DNA of 64,000 bases from Rickettsia endosymbiont of Gonocerus acuteangulatus. Its GTDB lineage: Bacteria; Pseudomonadota; Alphaproteobacteria; Rickettsiales; Rickettsiaceae. Below, one piece after another: positions 9,726 through 19,535 of the stretch (its first letter is position 1; each line of letters begins with the position of its first letter). Under the pieces are notes generated by a model. It ran no database searches. It worked only from the letters and a program-made list of their open reading frames with translations, and was not told the DNA's origin. The stretch lies in NCBI RefSeq assembly GCF_964026435.1, contig NZ_OZ032147.1:434001-498000 (forward strand). Reading direction: 5' to 3'. The translations under genes and the position numbers were made by a program.

Positions 9726-10557
9726 TGTATCACTAGATATTTACTTGCTTAATTATCTAGTGAATATTGCACATTAACCTTATTAGGTCACACCAACTTC
9801 TCTGGTCCCTTTTTCGTGCAATTTACTGGTCCCTTTTATTTTAGCAATGACACCTGATCTCTTCATCTGAAAATGTCAACTCTTTTACAGCTTTATAAGG
9901 TTTAGAATCGTGCGTTTTACTAACGTTTCTATTGGCTTTAATAGGGGCATAATAATATTTCCCCAGAGAGTCAACATGTTGCATAATTTTGTGTGTAGAA
10001 TACCATGTGTCAAAAAGTACTGTTTGAAAAGGAATCTTCTTGCTATAAACAGCATTATTTAACATGTTTAATAGGTGTTCTAGTTTTGTTGCTCCATCAT
10101 GATCAGGTGCAAAAATTCGATAATCTATTACCCAAAACTTATTAATATCAGGGTTATAATATACCAGACTCACTACTCCTATACCTTTAGTAACTCTACC
10201 TGTAGCTCCACTGTACTGCGATCTTGCAATTTCTATTTGATTCGTATTCCTTTTATTTAAAACCGTATCATCAAATATTGTATATCCATTAGATGAAAAA
10301 ATAACATCATTCTTGATGTGTTCTCATAACAAAGAAGGTGTATATTTTTCATTCCTTAAAAATCTATTAATAACATCATGACTACATTTCTTTGCATGTT
10401 CAGCGTAGTAGGTTAAACTATAATTCTTTTGGCTAACTATTAAAAATTGACAATAATCTGTCCTATTAATTGGTATTGCTTGCAACTTTATCCTCTTTGA
10501 CATGTTTAATTATTTTTACAATAATTTATCACTTTTTTACTCATAGCGTAAGTTTTG

Positions 10558-13500
10558 TTGATTGCCAAAAGTTACGCCTGGTGTGAGATTAAAATTACCA
10601 TTTACTGCATCAAGTTCATAAGTACCAACACCTGCAACAGTTCCTATAGTTATTGATGGAATACTAGCTGAAGTAACGCTTTGATCAGCAAATGTTGTAC
10701 CTCCTCCAATAGTTAAAGCAGCGGCACCATTAGTAAAGCTTAATTGATTAGCTCCGCCAAGTAATGTAACAGTATTAGCTCCTTCAAGATTTATAGATAT
10801 TAATGGATTAGTTGCTCCTACAGTTTCAGCACCTGTTGCACCTTGTAATGTTAAAGCACCGTTAGTTGCGTCGAAGTTTAGAATACCTCCGCCGCCAGCA
10901 GTACCATCTAAATTACCATTAAATGTTATAGTTTGTGCTTGACTTGGCTGTATATATAATGTTGAGCTTGGATCATTAAAATTAATAGCACAACCTGCAG
11001 CAAGTAAACTTAACGCTGGTTGGTTAACTGCTATAGTAAGTGTTGTTGGTGCAGCTGCTTGACCTATATTAATTGTTTTTATTGTTCCAATAGATGCATC
11101 GGTAGATGTTAAATTAGTATAAGCATTTAATGTTCCATTCTGACCATTTGTAACTGCACTGTTAAATGAATAGCCGGCTGGGTTTGTTCCTGAGAATTGT
11201 AAGATACCACCGCCGTTGTTGAACTCCACATCATTAGTAGTGGTGAGTGATCCTTTTAAATCAGCTGTTCCACCATTATTAAGTGTTAATATTACAGTTG
11301 ATATATCTTGTTGGAACTCCACAGTTGTATCTGCTACACCATTGACTTGTACCTCGTTAATATTACTTATAGGACCTGTGATTGTCCCATTTACTGCTGT
11401 AACTAAAGTACATGCTGCAGCTTGACTATTCGTAACTGCTGCTAAACTACCTCCGTCTGTAAGAATTAACGCACCTGTCTGACCTTTAAAATCAGTTGTT
11501 CCAGTAACATTATTTACTGTGAGATTAGTTGCAACAGCAAAATTAATACCAGTATTGACATTTCCAAGTATTAATTGACCAACTAAACCTGTAAGAAGAG
11601 GCTTTACAGTGTTAATATCCGGTGTTATAGTAACATCACCAGTTCCTGATGGTACAATTTGATTTAAAAGGTTGCCGCCCTGTCCCTGTGTACCTAAACT
11701 ACTTCCTGCAGGTCCAGTTATCGTTAAAGAACCATTAACACCCGGGTTTAATCCAATGTTACCATTACCTGATGTACGTGAGTCTAAGCTTCCATTTAAA
11801 GTAACTGTTATATTTGTTCCATTACCTTCAATCCCTAATTCAGAGTCTTGGCTACCAAATTCTATACCAGTGGCGTTAAGATTAAAATCTGCAACTGGCT
11901 TGAGTAAATAACCTCCATTACCATCACCAATAATTATAGAAGCAATATTTGATGAAGTCACACCCTGATCTGTAAAATTACTACCGCCAGTAACAGTAAG
12001 AATATTAAAACCGGCAATATTAATTAGATTTGCTCCACCTGAAGCTGTAACATTTCCTATAATCTGTAAATTTTTAAATTTATTAGTAGCCCCTATAGTT
12101 TGAGTATTGGTAGTTCCTTGAATAGTTAAAGGTTGAGTACCATTTAAGACCATGTTACTAGTACCATCAGTAAAACCATCTATACTATCACTAAAGGCTA
12201 CGGTTTGTGGAGTAGGAGCAGCAAAAGTTAGACTAGAATTAGTTTGAGCAAAAGTAAGTTCACTACCATTTGCCAAAAGAGTAAGATTTGGTTGATTAAT
12301 TGCGTAAGTCAGCTCCAGGAAGCTGTGATCCTATTTGAGTACTTCCAATACCAGCAATACTAGGGTCAGTTACTATAAGATTGGTAGCTACGGTTATTTC
12401 ACCATCTGATTGGTTAAGAACAGGGCTTGAAAAAAATAAGGACCTGCTGCTGATCCATCAAATATAAGTATTCCTTTTTGGTTATTAAAATTTACTCCTG
12501 ATATAGCGGTTAATGTTCCACCTACAGCAGCCATACCATCAATAATGAAATTAAAATTGTCAACAGTCACATCTCCCTGAAGATCAACTCGTGTATTGCC
12601 TAGAACATTTAACGTATTAACAGGATTACTTCCTGTCGCACTCCCTACGCTACCGGTAACTATGTTATTTCCAGCGAAATTTAAGCTTTGCGTTCCTCCT
12701 GCTACGGAATTAATTATATTACCCGTTATATTAACTCCCGAATCTATTATTGCTGTTGCACCCTTTCCACCAAAATCCATATTAGAGGTTATAGCTGCTT
12801 GGAATTCTGAAATACTATTGCTCGCAAATTGTACTACCCCTCCTGCTCCAGTATCAATCGGTGTTTGCCATTTAAGCTGTGTAGTACCGGCAGGCACGTC
12901 TGAAGGGTTTTGATTAATTCCAATAGTTTGAGCAAAAATAGTACCGGTAATAGTTGTTACGTTAGTACCGTCTGTAATGAAAGTATTTAGTCTTTGATTA
13001 TTGCTAAGCCCGATATTTACAGCAATAGTTGTTTCTGAGGTAGAAACGTGAAAGGCTGCTGCCCCATAGCTGTCTGTTATTGTTCCACTGTTATCAGTGA
13101 TAGGTGCTATAGGTTTATCGGATACAAATGCATAGCTTTGACTGCTTTCATTACTAAAATCAACTGAAGAAGTTTGACCTCGAAATATAAAAGTTTGCCC
13201 GTTTGGATATACATTAACATTACCAGTTAAGGCGTTAATATATTTATATCCTGTTCCTATTGTTGCTGTTAAAGCTGGAGCAATATCAACTGTCCCCATG
13301 CTAGTCCAAGTTTGGTCTTTTACCTGTATAGTAGTACCAGCCCCAATTATTGTAGTAGCATCCGCAGCATTAGCAATAGTAGTAGGTGTAGTGCCGGTAG
13401 CAAAATCCATTTAGCCAGGAGTTGTGGCATTCATCTCAATTATTCCATTACCGCTTTGGAAATCTATACTTTTGATATCACTTTGATTAGTTGCAGTACC

Positions 13501-13951
13501 AGCAAAAGGGTTTGAGTTCCCAGAAGCATCTTGTGCATTTGGATCAGCGGCATATCCTACACCTGTCAGGGTAACATGTACGCCTGGTGTTATAACCATA
13601 CTTAATGCGTTCGGGTTACCATTTGAGCTTTGAATAGCATCAATTGTTGTATTAGGATTTGTAAAGGTCATAACAGTACCTGAAGCACTTAAGATATGTT
13701 CCATTAACCGTGGGCGTGTTAACATTGATGTTGGACTGTATTGGAACTGTAAGCATTTGACCAGGGAGAAGCGGTGTTCCTGCATCAAGTCCCATCCCGC
13801 TGTTTAAATCTGCAGTACTTCCTATCACATTTCGATTTATTAACGTTGATGTACCGAAAGCACTTTCTGCTGTAAGCATTGTTGCAGCCATAGAGGTACT
13901 GACTAGTGCCTTTTTTACGAAATCCTTTATGTTATTTTTTTGACTTGACAT
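10558..13951 (-). pseudogene. Sca-family autotransporter-like surface antigen, degraded and truncated
   Basis: Repetitive Gly/Asn/Thr-rich passenger sequence (recurring INFN, TIGGGTTF, NLTPG-type beta-solenoid strands) behind a signal-peptide-like start (MSSQKNNIKDFVKKALVSTS) at 13951. This resembles rickettsial Sca/OmpA/OmpB passengers; I cannot assign which Sca. Lesions: a frameshift near 13695; an in-frame TAA at 13411-13413; a frameshift at the A7 run 12430-12436; a frameshift near 12310. The 3' end, including any autotransporter beta-barrel, is removed by the IS4/IS701-like element; the last frame reads into its terminus and stops at 10537. No surface protein can be made from it. Confidence 0.85.
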
Positions 13952-14566
13952 AACGTCTCCTAAACTTTGCTTAATCTTTAAATTAAAATTTGAGATCTGT
14001 ATTTTTTCAGCAAATATTGTTCTGTATTACGTGAAGATTGGTAAATACTTCGTGCAAAAGATAATATAAAAATGTTAATGTTTCTGTTATGTTTAACCTT
14101 AAAAATGGTTAATAATAAAATTAATATTTTTACTCTGTATTTTAATTAATATTAATAATAAAAAAGGAATAGTAGAAATAATTAATAATTATTAAAACAA
14201 TAAAATTTTCTTAGTGCATAAATTTGTTCTATAAAAAACACACTACTTTTAATTGAAAATTATTAATTATAAGTAACAAAAACATGGATAAAGTTAGCAT
14301 TCAAAAGGAAATTATGGGATTAGTTAACAACTTATAATTGTTTTTCTTTTGTTAAAGAGAATTAAATTTTGTAAATTTTTTGTAATAACTTCGTAAAACC
14401 TAAATAAAATTTAATTTTTCTGCTTAAATATAATTAATTTTAACTATAGTTAAAATTTTATTAACATGAGTTAACCTATGCTTAGTAAGATGTCGAGTGG
14501 ATAAGGTATTAATTACTGCTTTTATTGTTAAATAAGCTAATATTTACATATTTTTAAATAAACAAA
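13952..14566. other. Long AT-rich intergenic region upstream of the Sca relic and tRNA-Pro
   Basis: About 600 bp of very AT-rich sequence between two divergently oriented units. It should hold the Sca promoter. I see no gene, RPE or clear hairpin terminator in it. Confidence 0.6.
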
Positions 14567-14597
14567 TTGATTTGTTGCGAATAATGGAGTATATAAT
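14567..14597 (+). promoter_or_regulatory. Possible sigma70-type promoter of tRNA-Pro
   Basis: TTGATT (14567-14572) and TATAAT (14592-14597) with a 19-bp spacer, the latter ending 16 bp before the tRNA. The -10 box is a perfect match. The -35 is weak and the spacer slightly long. Confidence 0.4.
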
Positions 14598-14613
14598 ATA
14601 GGAAATTAACTCT

Positions 14614-14690
<77 letters not shown>

Positions 14691-14708
14691 TTTATAAATA
14701 TAAATATA

Positions 14709-14930
14709 ATGTCAAAAGACGATCTCATTCAGTTTACGGGTACAGTAATTGAGCTTGCACCTAATGCTACTTTTAGAGTGAAGTTGGAAAATGGTCATGT
14801 AATTATTGCTCACACCGCTGGTAGAATGCGTAAAAATCGTATTAGAATATTATTGGGTGATAAAGTTACAGTAGAAATGACCCCTTACGATTTAACTAAA
14901 GGACGTGTAATTCTTCGTCACCAATCTTAA
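14709..14930 (+). CDS. infA: Translation initiation factor IF-1
   Basis: 73-residue single OB-fold protein that binds the ribosomal A site during initiation. Family signatures are visible: [20 protein letters not shown], the [13 protein letters not shown] basic strand, GDKV and [12 protein letters not shown]. The next gene (maf) starts two bases after the stop codon, so they form an operon. tRNA-Pro lies immediately upstream. Confidence 0.98.
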   Translation: MSKDDLIQFTGTVIELAPNATFRVKLENGHVIIAHTAGRMRKNRIRILLGDKVTVEMTPYDLTKGRVILRHQS

Positions 14931-14932
14931 AC

Positions 14933-15541
14933 ATGCAATATCGATCAAAAAACCTACCTATAATACTAGCATCACAGTCACCTGCAAGGGTTGAGCTTCT
15001 TAAAAGAATTAAAATTACACCTACACAAATTATCCCAGCAGATATAGACGAAACACCTAATCTACGTGAATCACCAAATCATTTAGCGACAAGGCTTGCT
15101 TACAAAAAAGCTACAAAAGTTGCCTCTCAAATAGAAGATTCTGCTATTATCATAGCAGCAGATACTGTAACGGCACTTGGAAGAAGAATATTGCCAAAAG
15201 CAAGTAGCCCTGAAGAAGTAAGATATTGTATGAATATATTATCCGGACGTCGTCATCGTGTTTATACCGGTTTATGCATCATCAAAAAAGATAAAGATCA
15301 ATTGGTTACTAGGCAGAAAATAGTCCAAACAGTCCTGAAGGTTAAAAGACTCAGCGAAGAAGAGCTAAATTTTTATTGCTCACTAGATGAGGGGATTGAT
15401 AAAGCTGGAGGATGTAAAATCTCTGGTTACGTCGAAGCTTTCATTTCATTTATTTCCGGCTCTTATTCAAATGTTATGGGATTGCCATTATTTGAAACAG
15501 TAAACTCCTTGAATTCTCTGGGATTTATAAGTTATAAATAA
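14933..15541 (+). CDS. maf: Maf-like nucleotide pyrophosphatase
   Basis: House-cleaning NTP pyrophosphatase of the Maf/YhdE/YceF group that hydrolyses modified or non-canonical NTPs to NMPs. It is 202 residues. Motifs: [14 protein letters not shown] at the N-terminus, IPADIDETP, and AADTVTALG with the catalytic Asp, followed by [11 protein letters not shown]. It is tightly coupled to infA (two-base gap). Confidence 0.93.
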   Translation: MQYRSKNLPIILASQSPARVELLKRIKITPTQIIPADIDETPNLRESPNHLATRLAYKKATKVASQIEDSAIIIAADTVTALGRRILPKASSPEEVRYCMNILSGRRHRVYTGLCIIKKDKDQLVTRQKIVQTVLKVKRLSEEELNFYCSLDEGIDKAGGCKISGYVEAFISFISGSYSNVMGLPLFETVNSLNSLGFISYK

Positions 15542-15699
15542 ATATCACCTTACTTTTTGCATTGCCTATGTGGATCGATTTTTCTTTTATTACAAGAAGG
15601 AATTGCCTGTGTGGATCAACTCAATCTTGTCATCAACTATGTTTTTAAGTATAAGCAAAAAAATAAAGGATAAAAATTAATTTGCATTATTTAACATAT

Positions 15700-16249
15700 C
15701 AAAATCTCTTAATTTAGCATTAACGATGACAATAATTTTACGCATTAAAGCAGTAAGAGCGACCATTTTCTTTTTTTAACATTGTTAATGAGTTACTCAT
15801 AAAAGAGTCTCAAAGTAGAAGCCTTACTATTCCTTGCCCCCATAGCAGCAAGGAATAGTGTAGGCTTTACGCCAGCTCTACCATGTCCTACTCTTCTATA
15901 TCCTTGATATTTACCACTATCATTAGCTTTCGGAGCAAAAGCCCTGCAAGAGAAGCAATCTGCCGTCTTGTTAACTTCCCTAACTCCAGTAATAATATTA
16001 ATAACTCAAAAGCAACTACATTACCAACACCTGCTATCGTTTTTAATATCTCATGCTTTGCTTTTAGCATCTGATCCAATGATATAATTGCTTCTATGCC
16101 GTTAGTAATCTCTGTGATCTCATCATAATAAATTCAAATATACCGGAACTTGTATTCTCATATTCTTTTGTATCTTTTATGTCCTCTATTCCTACTACAA
16201 AATTATATTTTCCTATATCAATCCCCATAAATTTATGATATTTTAACAT
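15700..16249 (-). pseudogene. IS110-family transposase remnant
   Basis: An N-terminal piece (start ATG at 16249) reads MLKYHKFMGIDIGKYNFVVG, the DEDD-type N-terminus of IS110 transposases with the first Asp in GIDIGK. After about 45 residues it jumps to a C-terminal piece (15888-16079) with LKTIAGVGNVVAFELL, the Transposase_20 helix-hairpin segment. The large middle is deleted, and the C-terminal tail (GYRRVGHGRAGVKPTLFLAAM, then frameshifts) decays towards 15700. No function remains. Bases 15542-15699 contain no gene I recognise. Confidence 0.75.
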
Positions 16250-16404
16250 ATGTACCTCAAAATTTTATATTATTTAGGATTGTAATCGGGTGTGCTTATC
16301 GCATCCCTTCCAACTATGGGGACGTCTCGAGAGTTCGGGCTATAGTACCTTGATGACTTCGGTCTTTTATGATCTCTATCCCGTGACGGTCGCTTACGCC
16401 CGTT

Positions 16405-16434
16405 TAATACCCTATATCATGATATAGGGTATTA
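16405..16434. repeat. Perfect 30-bp palindrome
   Basis: The half-site TAATACCCTATATCA is followed directly by its exact reverse complement. It sits in an unusually GC-containing stretch (about 16290-16405) between the IS110 relic and the XRE regulator gene, about 180 bp upstream of that gene. It could be an operator, the end of a mobile element or a bidirectional terminator. The remainder of 16250-16611 has no gene. Confidence 0.8.
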
Positions 16435-16611
16435 ACACTCTCTTATAAATGTTTATATTACATTTATAATTCATATTATAACTTATTTTAAACTTACAAT
16501 CCCGTGGCTTGGGAGGAAAGGATACACGCAACAACACTACGCGGGGATGACACCAAAAGTGTTTTTCATCGTGATACAAATATTTAATCGAACTATTTGG
16601 AGTATACCAAT

Positions 16612-16851
16612 ATGGCACTTGCTACTAAAGTAAAAGAATTTTTAAAAGAAAAGTTAAAACAAGAAAAAATAGATCGTAAATATCTGGCTGAAGTCACCGA
16701 TGTTCCTTATACTACCATTAGCAGGATTATGAGAGCGGAAGTAAATCGTGAATTTAATCCTGAAATAGATACAATTTTAAAAATAGCAAAATATTTTAGT
16801 TGTACTATGGATGAGGTAATAAAGAGAACTGTACCTAATACGAATAGTTAG
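16612..16851 (+). CDS. Small XRE-family helix-turn-helix DNA-binding protein
   Basis: 79 residues, almost entirely one Cro/CI-type HTH domain. The recognition region is RKYLAEVTDVPYTTISRIMRAE, followed by INTPEIDTILKIAKYF-like helices (seen here as NPEIDTILKIAKYFSCTMDEVI). ATG 16612 is preferred to an upstream TTG (16597) because a GGAG lies 9 bases before it. It is five bases upstream of gmk, so they are probably co-transcribed. Target unknown. Confidence 0.85.
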   Translation: MALATKVKEFLKEKLKQEKIDRKYLAEVTDVPYTTISRIMRAEVNREFNPEIDTILKIAKYFSCTMDEVIKRTVPNTNS

Positions 16852-16856
16852 TAAAC

Positions 16857-17432
16857 ATGACAAAAAATAAAGGGTTGATCATAATTTTATCTTCCCCATC
16901 TGGTGTAGGTAAATCAAGCTTAACAAGAGCGTTATTAGAAATCGATGATAATCTACGCTTATCAATTTCGGCAACTACTAGAAAACCACGACCAAACGAG
17001 CAAGAGGGCGTAAATTACTATTTTAAAACTAAATCTGAATTTGAAGAATTAGTTAAACAAAATCAATTCCTCGAACATGCTAAGATATACGATAATTATT
17101 ATGGTACTCCTAAAAAATATATCGAAAATTTGCTAAATCAAGGACTAGATGTTTTATTCGACATTGATTGGCAAGGTGCAAGGAGTATAAAACAAAATGC
17201 AGTTAATGCCGTTTCTATATTTATTTTACCTCCTAGCCTTGAAGTACTGGAGCAACGTTTAAGAAATAGAGCTACCGATAATGAAGAAGCAATCCAGCTA
17301 CGCATGGCTTCAGCACAAGCGGAAATATCTCATGCTAACGAATATGATCATATAATTACTAACGATGATTTTAACGATACTCTTCAACAAATACATACAA
17401 TTATTTTACAAGAACGGAAGAAAAAGAATTAA
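16857..17432 (+). CDS. gmk: Guanylate kinase
   Basis: Phosphorylates GMP to GDP with ATP. The 191-residue length is normal. The P-loop is SSPSGVGKSSL at the N-terminus. The GMP-binding segment ISATTRKPRPNEQEGVNYYF and the lid region RLRNRATDNEEAIQLRM are visible. It follows the XRE gene with a five-base gap. Confidence 0.97.
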   Translation: MTKNKGLIIILSSPSGVGKSSLTRALLEIDDNLRLSISATTRKPRPNEQEGVNYYFKTKSEFEELVKQNQFLEHAKIYDNYYGTPKKYIENLLNQGLDVLFDIDWQGARSIKQNAVNAVSIFILPPSLEVLEQRLRNRATDNEEAIQLRMASAQAEISHANEYDHIITNDDFNDTLQQIHTIILQERKKKN

Positions 17433-17539
17433 TGATTGTATGGCTCAATTTTTTTGCTATTACCCAGTGATTATTCTATGTCATTACTAGCTGCAGCAGG
17501 AATCCAGCGTAAAGCGAGATAAATCTAGCTTTTACTGTA

Positions 17540-18634
17540 CAAAACTTACGCTATGTTTGGTTCTAAATATCGTAAAGATGGAGAACGCAGCTGTTGTTGC
17601 ATATAGTCATCTAAAAGCCCTAACTTTATTTGGTAAACCGTTTTACCGATTGTATTTGCAGTCCTTTTGAGAAATGCCCAACTAATATGATTACGTTGAA
17701 TACGCTGTTTCCTGCATTGACAACGTTCTATCCCAGTAAGTTGCTTAATTTCTCTGTGCATGCTCTCAATTACCCATCGAAAGCCACACTCATCTTGTGC
17801 AGCTTTAGAAGATTTGTGAGTTTTGTTATTGGTAACAACATACTCAACTCTGTTGGTAGAAACAGTAAATTTAAACAAATTAACATGCTTATTTTTAGCA
17901 AAGCCTTTTATATGAATCTCTACTCCATGCCTGATCTCTTCATCTGAAAATGTCAACTCTTTTACAGCTTTATAAGGTTTAGAATCGTGCGTTTTACTAA
18001 CGTTTCTATTAGCTTTAATAGGGGCATAATAATATTTCCCCAGAGAGTCAACATGTTGCATAATTTTGTGTGTAGAATACCATGTGTCAAAAAGTACTGT
18101 TTGAAAAGGAATCTTCTTGCTATAAACAGCATTATTTAACATGTTTAATAGGTGTTCTAGTTTTGTTGCTCCATCATGATCAGGTGCAAAAATTCGATAA
18201 TCTATTACCCAAAACTTATTAATATCAGGGTTATAATATACCAGACTCACTACTCCTATACCTTTAGTAACTCTACCTGTAGCTCCACTGTACTGCGATC
18301 TTGCAATTTCTATTTGCTTCGTATTCCTTTTATTTAAAACCGTATCATCAAATATTGTATATCCATTAGATGAAAAAATAACATCATTCTTGATGTGTTC
18401 CCATAACAAAGAAGGTGTATATTTTTCATTCCTTAAAAATCTATTAATAACATCATGACTACATTTCTTTGCATGTTCAGCGTAGTAGGTTAAACTATAA
18501 TTCTTTTGGCTAACTATTAAAAATTGACAATAATCTGTCCTATTAATTGGTATTGCTTGCAACTTTATCCTCTTTGACATGTTTAATTATTTTTACAATA
18601 ATTTATCACTTTTTTACTCATAGCGTAAGTTTTG
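17540..18634 (-). mobile_element. IS4/IS701-like element, copy b (1095 bp)
   Basis: Inverted termini CAAAACTTACGCTATG / CATAGCGTAAGTTTTG, flanked by the direct repeat TGTA (17536-17539 and 18635-18638). It is 15 bp shorter than the 1110-bp copy at 48156 because of an in-frame deletion in the transposase C-terminal region. The 4-bp duplication fits IS701 or ISH3 groups better than classical IS4 (9 or more bp). Confidence 0.94.
17546..18580 (-). CDS. IS4/IS701-like DDE transposase (344 aa)
   Basis: Intact reading frame. Catalytic candidates: TIFDDTVLNK (first Asp), VLFDTWYST (second Asp) and WVIESMHREIKQLTG (Glu), the DDE_Tnp_1-type spacing. The central GRVTKGIGVVSLVYYNPD is typical of the group. 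It lacks five residues of the FLVWAFLKRT stretch relative to the copy at 48162. The TAA stop lies inside the terminal inverted repeat. Confidence 0.92.
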   Translation of the reverse strand: MSKRIKLQAIPINRTDYCQFLIVSQKNYSLTYYAEHAKKCSHDVINRFLRNEKYTPSLLWEHIKNDVIFSSNGYTIFDDTVLNKRNTKQIEIARSQYSGATGRVTKGIGVVSLVYYNPDINKFWVIDYRIFAPDHDGATKLEHLLNMLNNAVYSKKIPFQTVLFDTWYSTHKIMQHVDSLGKYYYAPIKANRNVSKTHDSKPYKAVKELTFSDEEIRHGVEIHIKGFAKNKHVNLFKFTVSTNRVEYVVTNNKTHKSSKAAQDECGFRWVIESMHREIKQLTGIERCQCRKQRIQRNHISWAFLKRTANTIGKTVYQIKLGLLDDYMQQQLRSPSLRYLEPNIA

Positions 18635-18780
18635 TGTATTTATGCTTTTATTATTTCTGGATTTCTGCCATTGTCTTCGAATAAACATTTATTAAACCAT
18701 ATAACAACGCTGTACCGCACCTAAGAATAACATTTAGGATGCTTCTTGATCCCGAACAAATTTTTTAAAAACCATTCATA

Positions 18781-18815
18781 AAAAAAAGGTCGAGTAATTA
18801 TAACTCGACCTCTCT
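18781..18815 (-). terminator. Rho-independent terminator of pal
   Basis: On the minus strand, the stem AGGTCGAGT pairs across a short AT loop and is followed by a run of seven T. It starts about 35 bases after the pal stop codon. Confidence 0.82.
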
Positions 18816-18848
18816 TATAAATACTAAATCTAATGATTTAGAAGATTT

Positions 18849-19316
18849 TTAGTGATGTACAACTGTTACAGCTCTACGATTGTAAGCATAAGCTTCTTCA
18901 GTGCTACCCATCATAGCAGGTCTATCTTTACCATAAGATATTGTGCTTACTCTATGATGCTCGATTCCTTTATGTTTTAGGAATTCTGCAGCTTTTTGTG
19001 CTCTTCTTTCACCTAAAGCTAAGTTATACTCTCTAGTACCTCTTTCATCACAATGTCCTTCGACAGTAGCTTTTACATGAGGATGTCTTGATAACCAGCA
19101 AGCTTGTCTTTGTAATTCTTCTTTAGCTTTTTCAGATAAATCAGACCTATCAAAAGCAAACCATACAGCATTACCTGCTTGCTTTTCAAAATCTTTCATT
19201 ATAGATGTTTCTTCTGATTGATTCATTCCACAACCATGTGACGCTCTTTTGTTTTTATTACACCCTGCAAGCACAAATAATGCAAGAAAAGCTAATGTTA
19301 TTTTTTTTATTTTCAT
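18849..19316 (-). CDS. pal: Peptidoglycan-associated lipoprotein Pal
   Basis: Outer-membrane lipoprotein of the Tol-Pal system. The 155 residues begin with a lipoprotein signal (MKIKKITLAFLALFVLAGC, lipobox LAGC, Cys19) and contain a C-terminal OmpA-like peptidoglycan-binding domain: VWFAFDRSDLS, VEGHCDERGTREYNLALGERRA and ISYGKDRP. It is expressed as a single gene with its own hairpin terminator. No tol genes are adjacent. Confidence 0.96.
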   Translation of the reverse strand: MKIKKITLAFLALFVLAGCNKNKRASHGCGMNQSEETSIMKDFEKQAGNAVWFAFDRSDLSEKAKEELQRQACWLSRHPHVKATVEGHCDERGTREYNLALGERRAQKAAEFLKHKGIEHHRVSTISYGKDRPAMMGSTEEAYAYNRRAVTVVHH

Positions 19317-19535
19317 AATTAAACTCCTTGAGGTTATAATTTATTAAAATTTAAATTATTCAGTTAGATAACAAGTTTAAACTATCTAAAACTATGAGGT
19401 TAGTATATATGATTATTTTATGAGTTTAAAGGCTAAAATACTATAAAATACAAATAGTGCTATATAAATGTGGTAAAAATATCAATATACTCGATGATCT
19501 TCGTATATCAGCTCTTTAATATTTCCTTTATTAGA

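Larger units (their letters stand above)
7511..9852 (-). mobile_element. IS21-family insertion sequence, complete (2342 bp)
   Basis: Ends TGTCATTGTCAATTAAAAAG and ...CTTTTATTTTAGCAATGACA. Subterminal repeats (GGGACCAGTAAATTGCACGA and its complement) lie near both ends. It is flanked by a 4-bp direct repeat CCTG (7507-7510 and 9853-9856), and removing it restores the CATGCCTGATCTC sequence of the host transposase. It carries istA and istB in the usual overlapping order and looks fully equipped. Confidence 0.94.
7108..10503 (-). pseudogene. IS4/IS701-like DDE transposase, disrupted by IS21
   Basis: The N-terminal part lies at about 9853-10503 and the C-terminal part at 7108-7510, split by IS21. 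In addition, the Trp codon of the LLWEH segment is TGA (near 10322, ttctcataac against ttcccataac in intact copies), and so it is doubly inactivated. Intact homologues are at 17546 and 48162. Confidence 0.88.
7102..10557 (-). mobile_element. IS4/IS701-like element, copy a, interrupted by IS21
   Basis: Termini CAAAACTTACGCTATG (7102) and CATAGCGTAAGTTTTG (ending 10557). Without the 2342-bp IS21 and its 4-bp duplication it is about 1110 bp, the same as the intact copy at 48156-49265. The flanks (AGTA left, TTGA right) do not match. The left flank is an IS30 end and the right flank is the Sca gene, so recombination has moved at least one side. Confidence 0.88.
17479..18677. repeat. RPE split by an IS4/IS701-like insertion
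   Basis: The left arm TGTCATTACTAGCTGCAGCAGG...TCCAGCGTAAAGCGAGATAAA (17479-17539) and right arm (18639-18677, ...TTTCTGGATTTCTGCCATTGTC) form one RPE of about 100 bp once the IS and its TGTA duplication are removed. The RPE was therefore in place before the IS arrived. Confidence 0.8.

Noticed and set aside
11216-11911. Plus-strand open frames within the Sca relic
   Set aside because: They are shadows of the Gly/Thr/Asn-rich repeat codons on the other strand, giving Pro/Val/Ser-rich nonsense with no family similarity.
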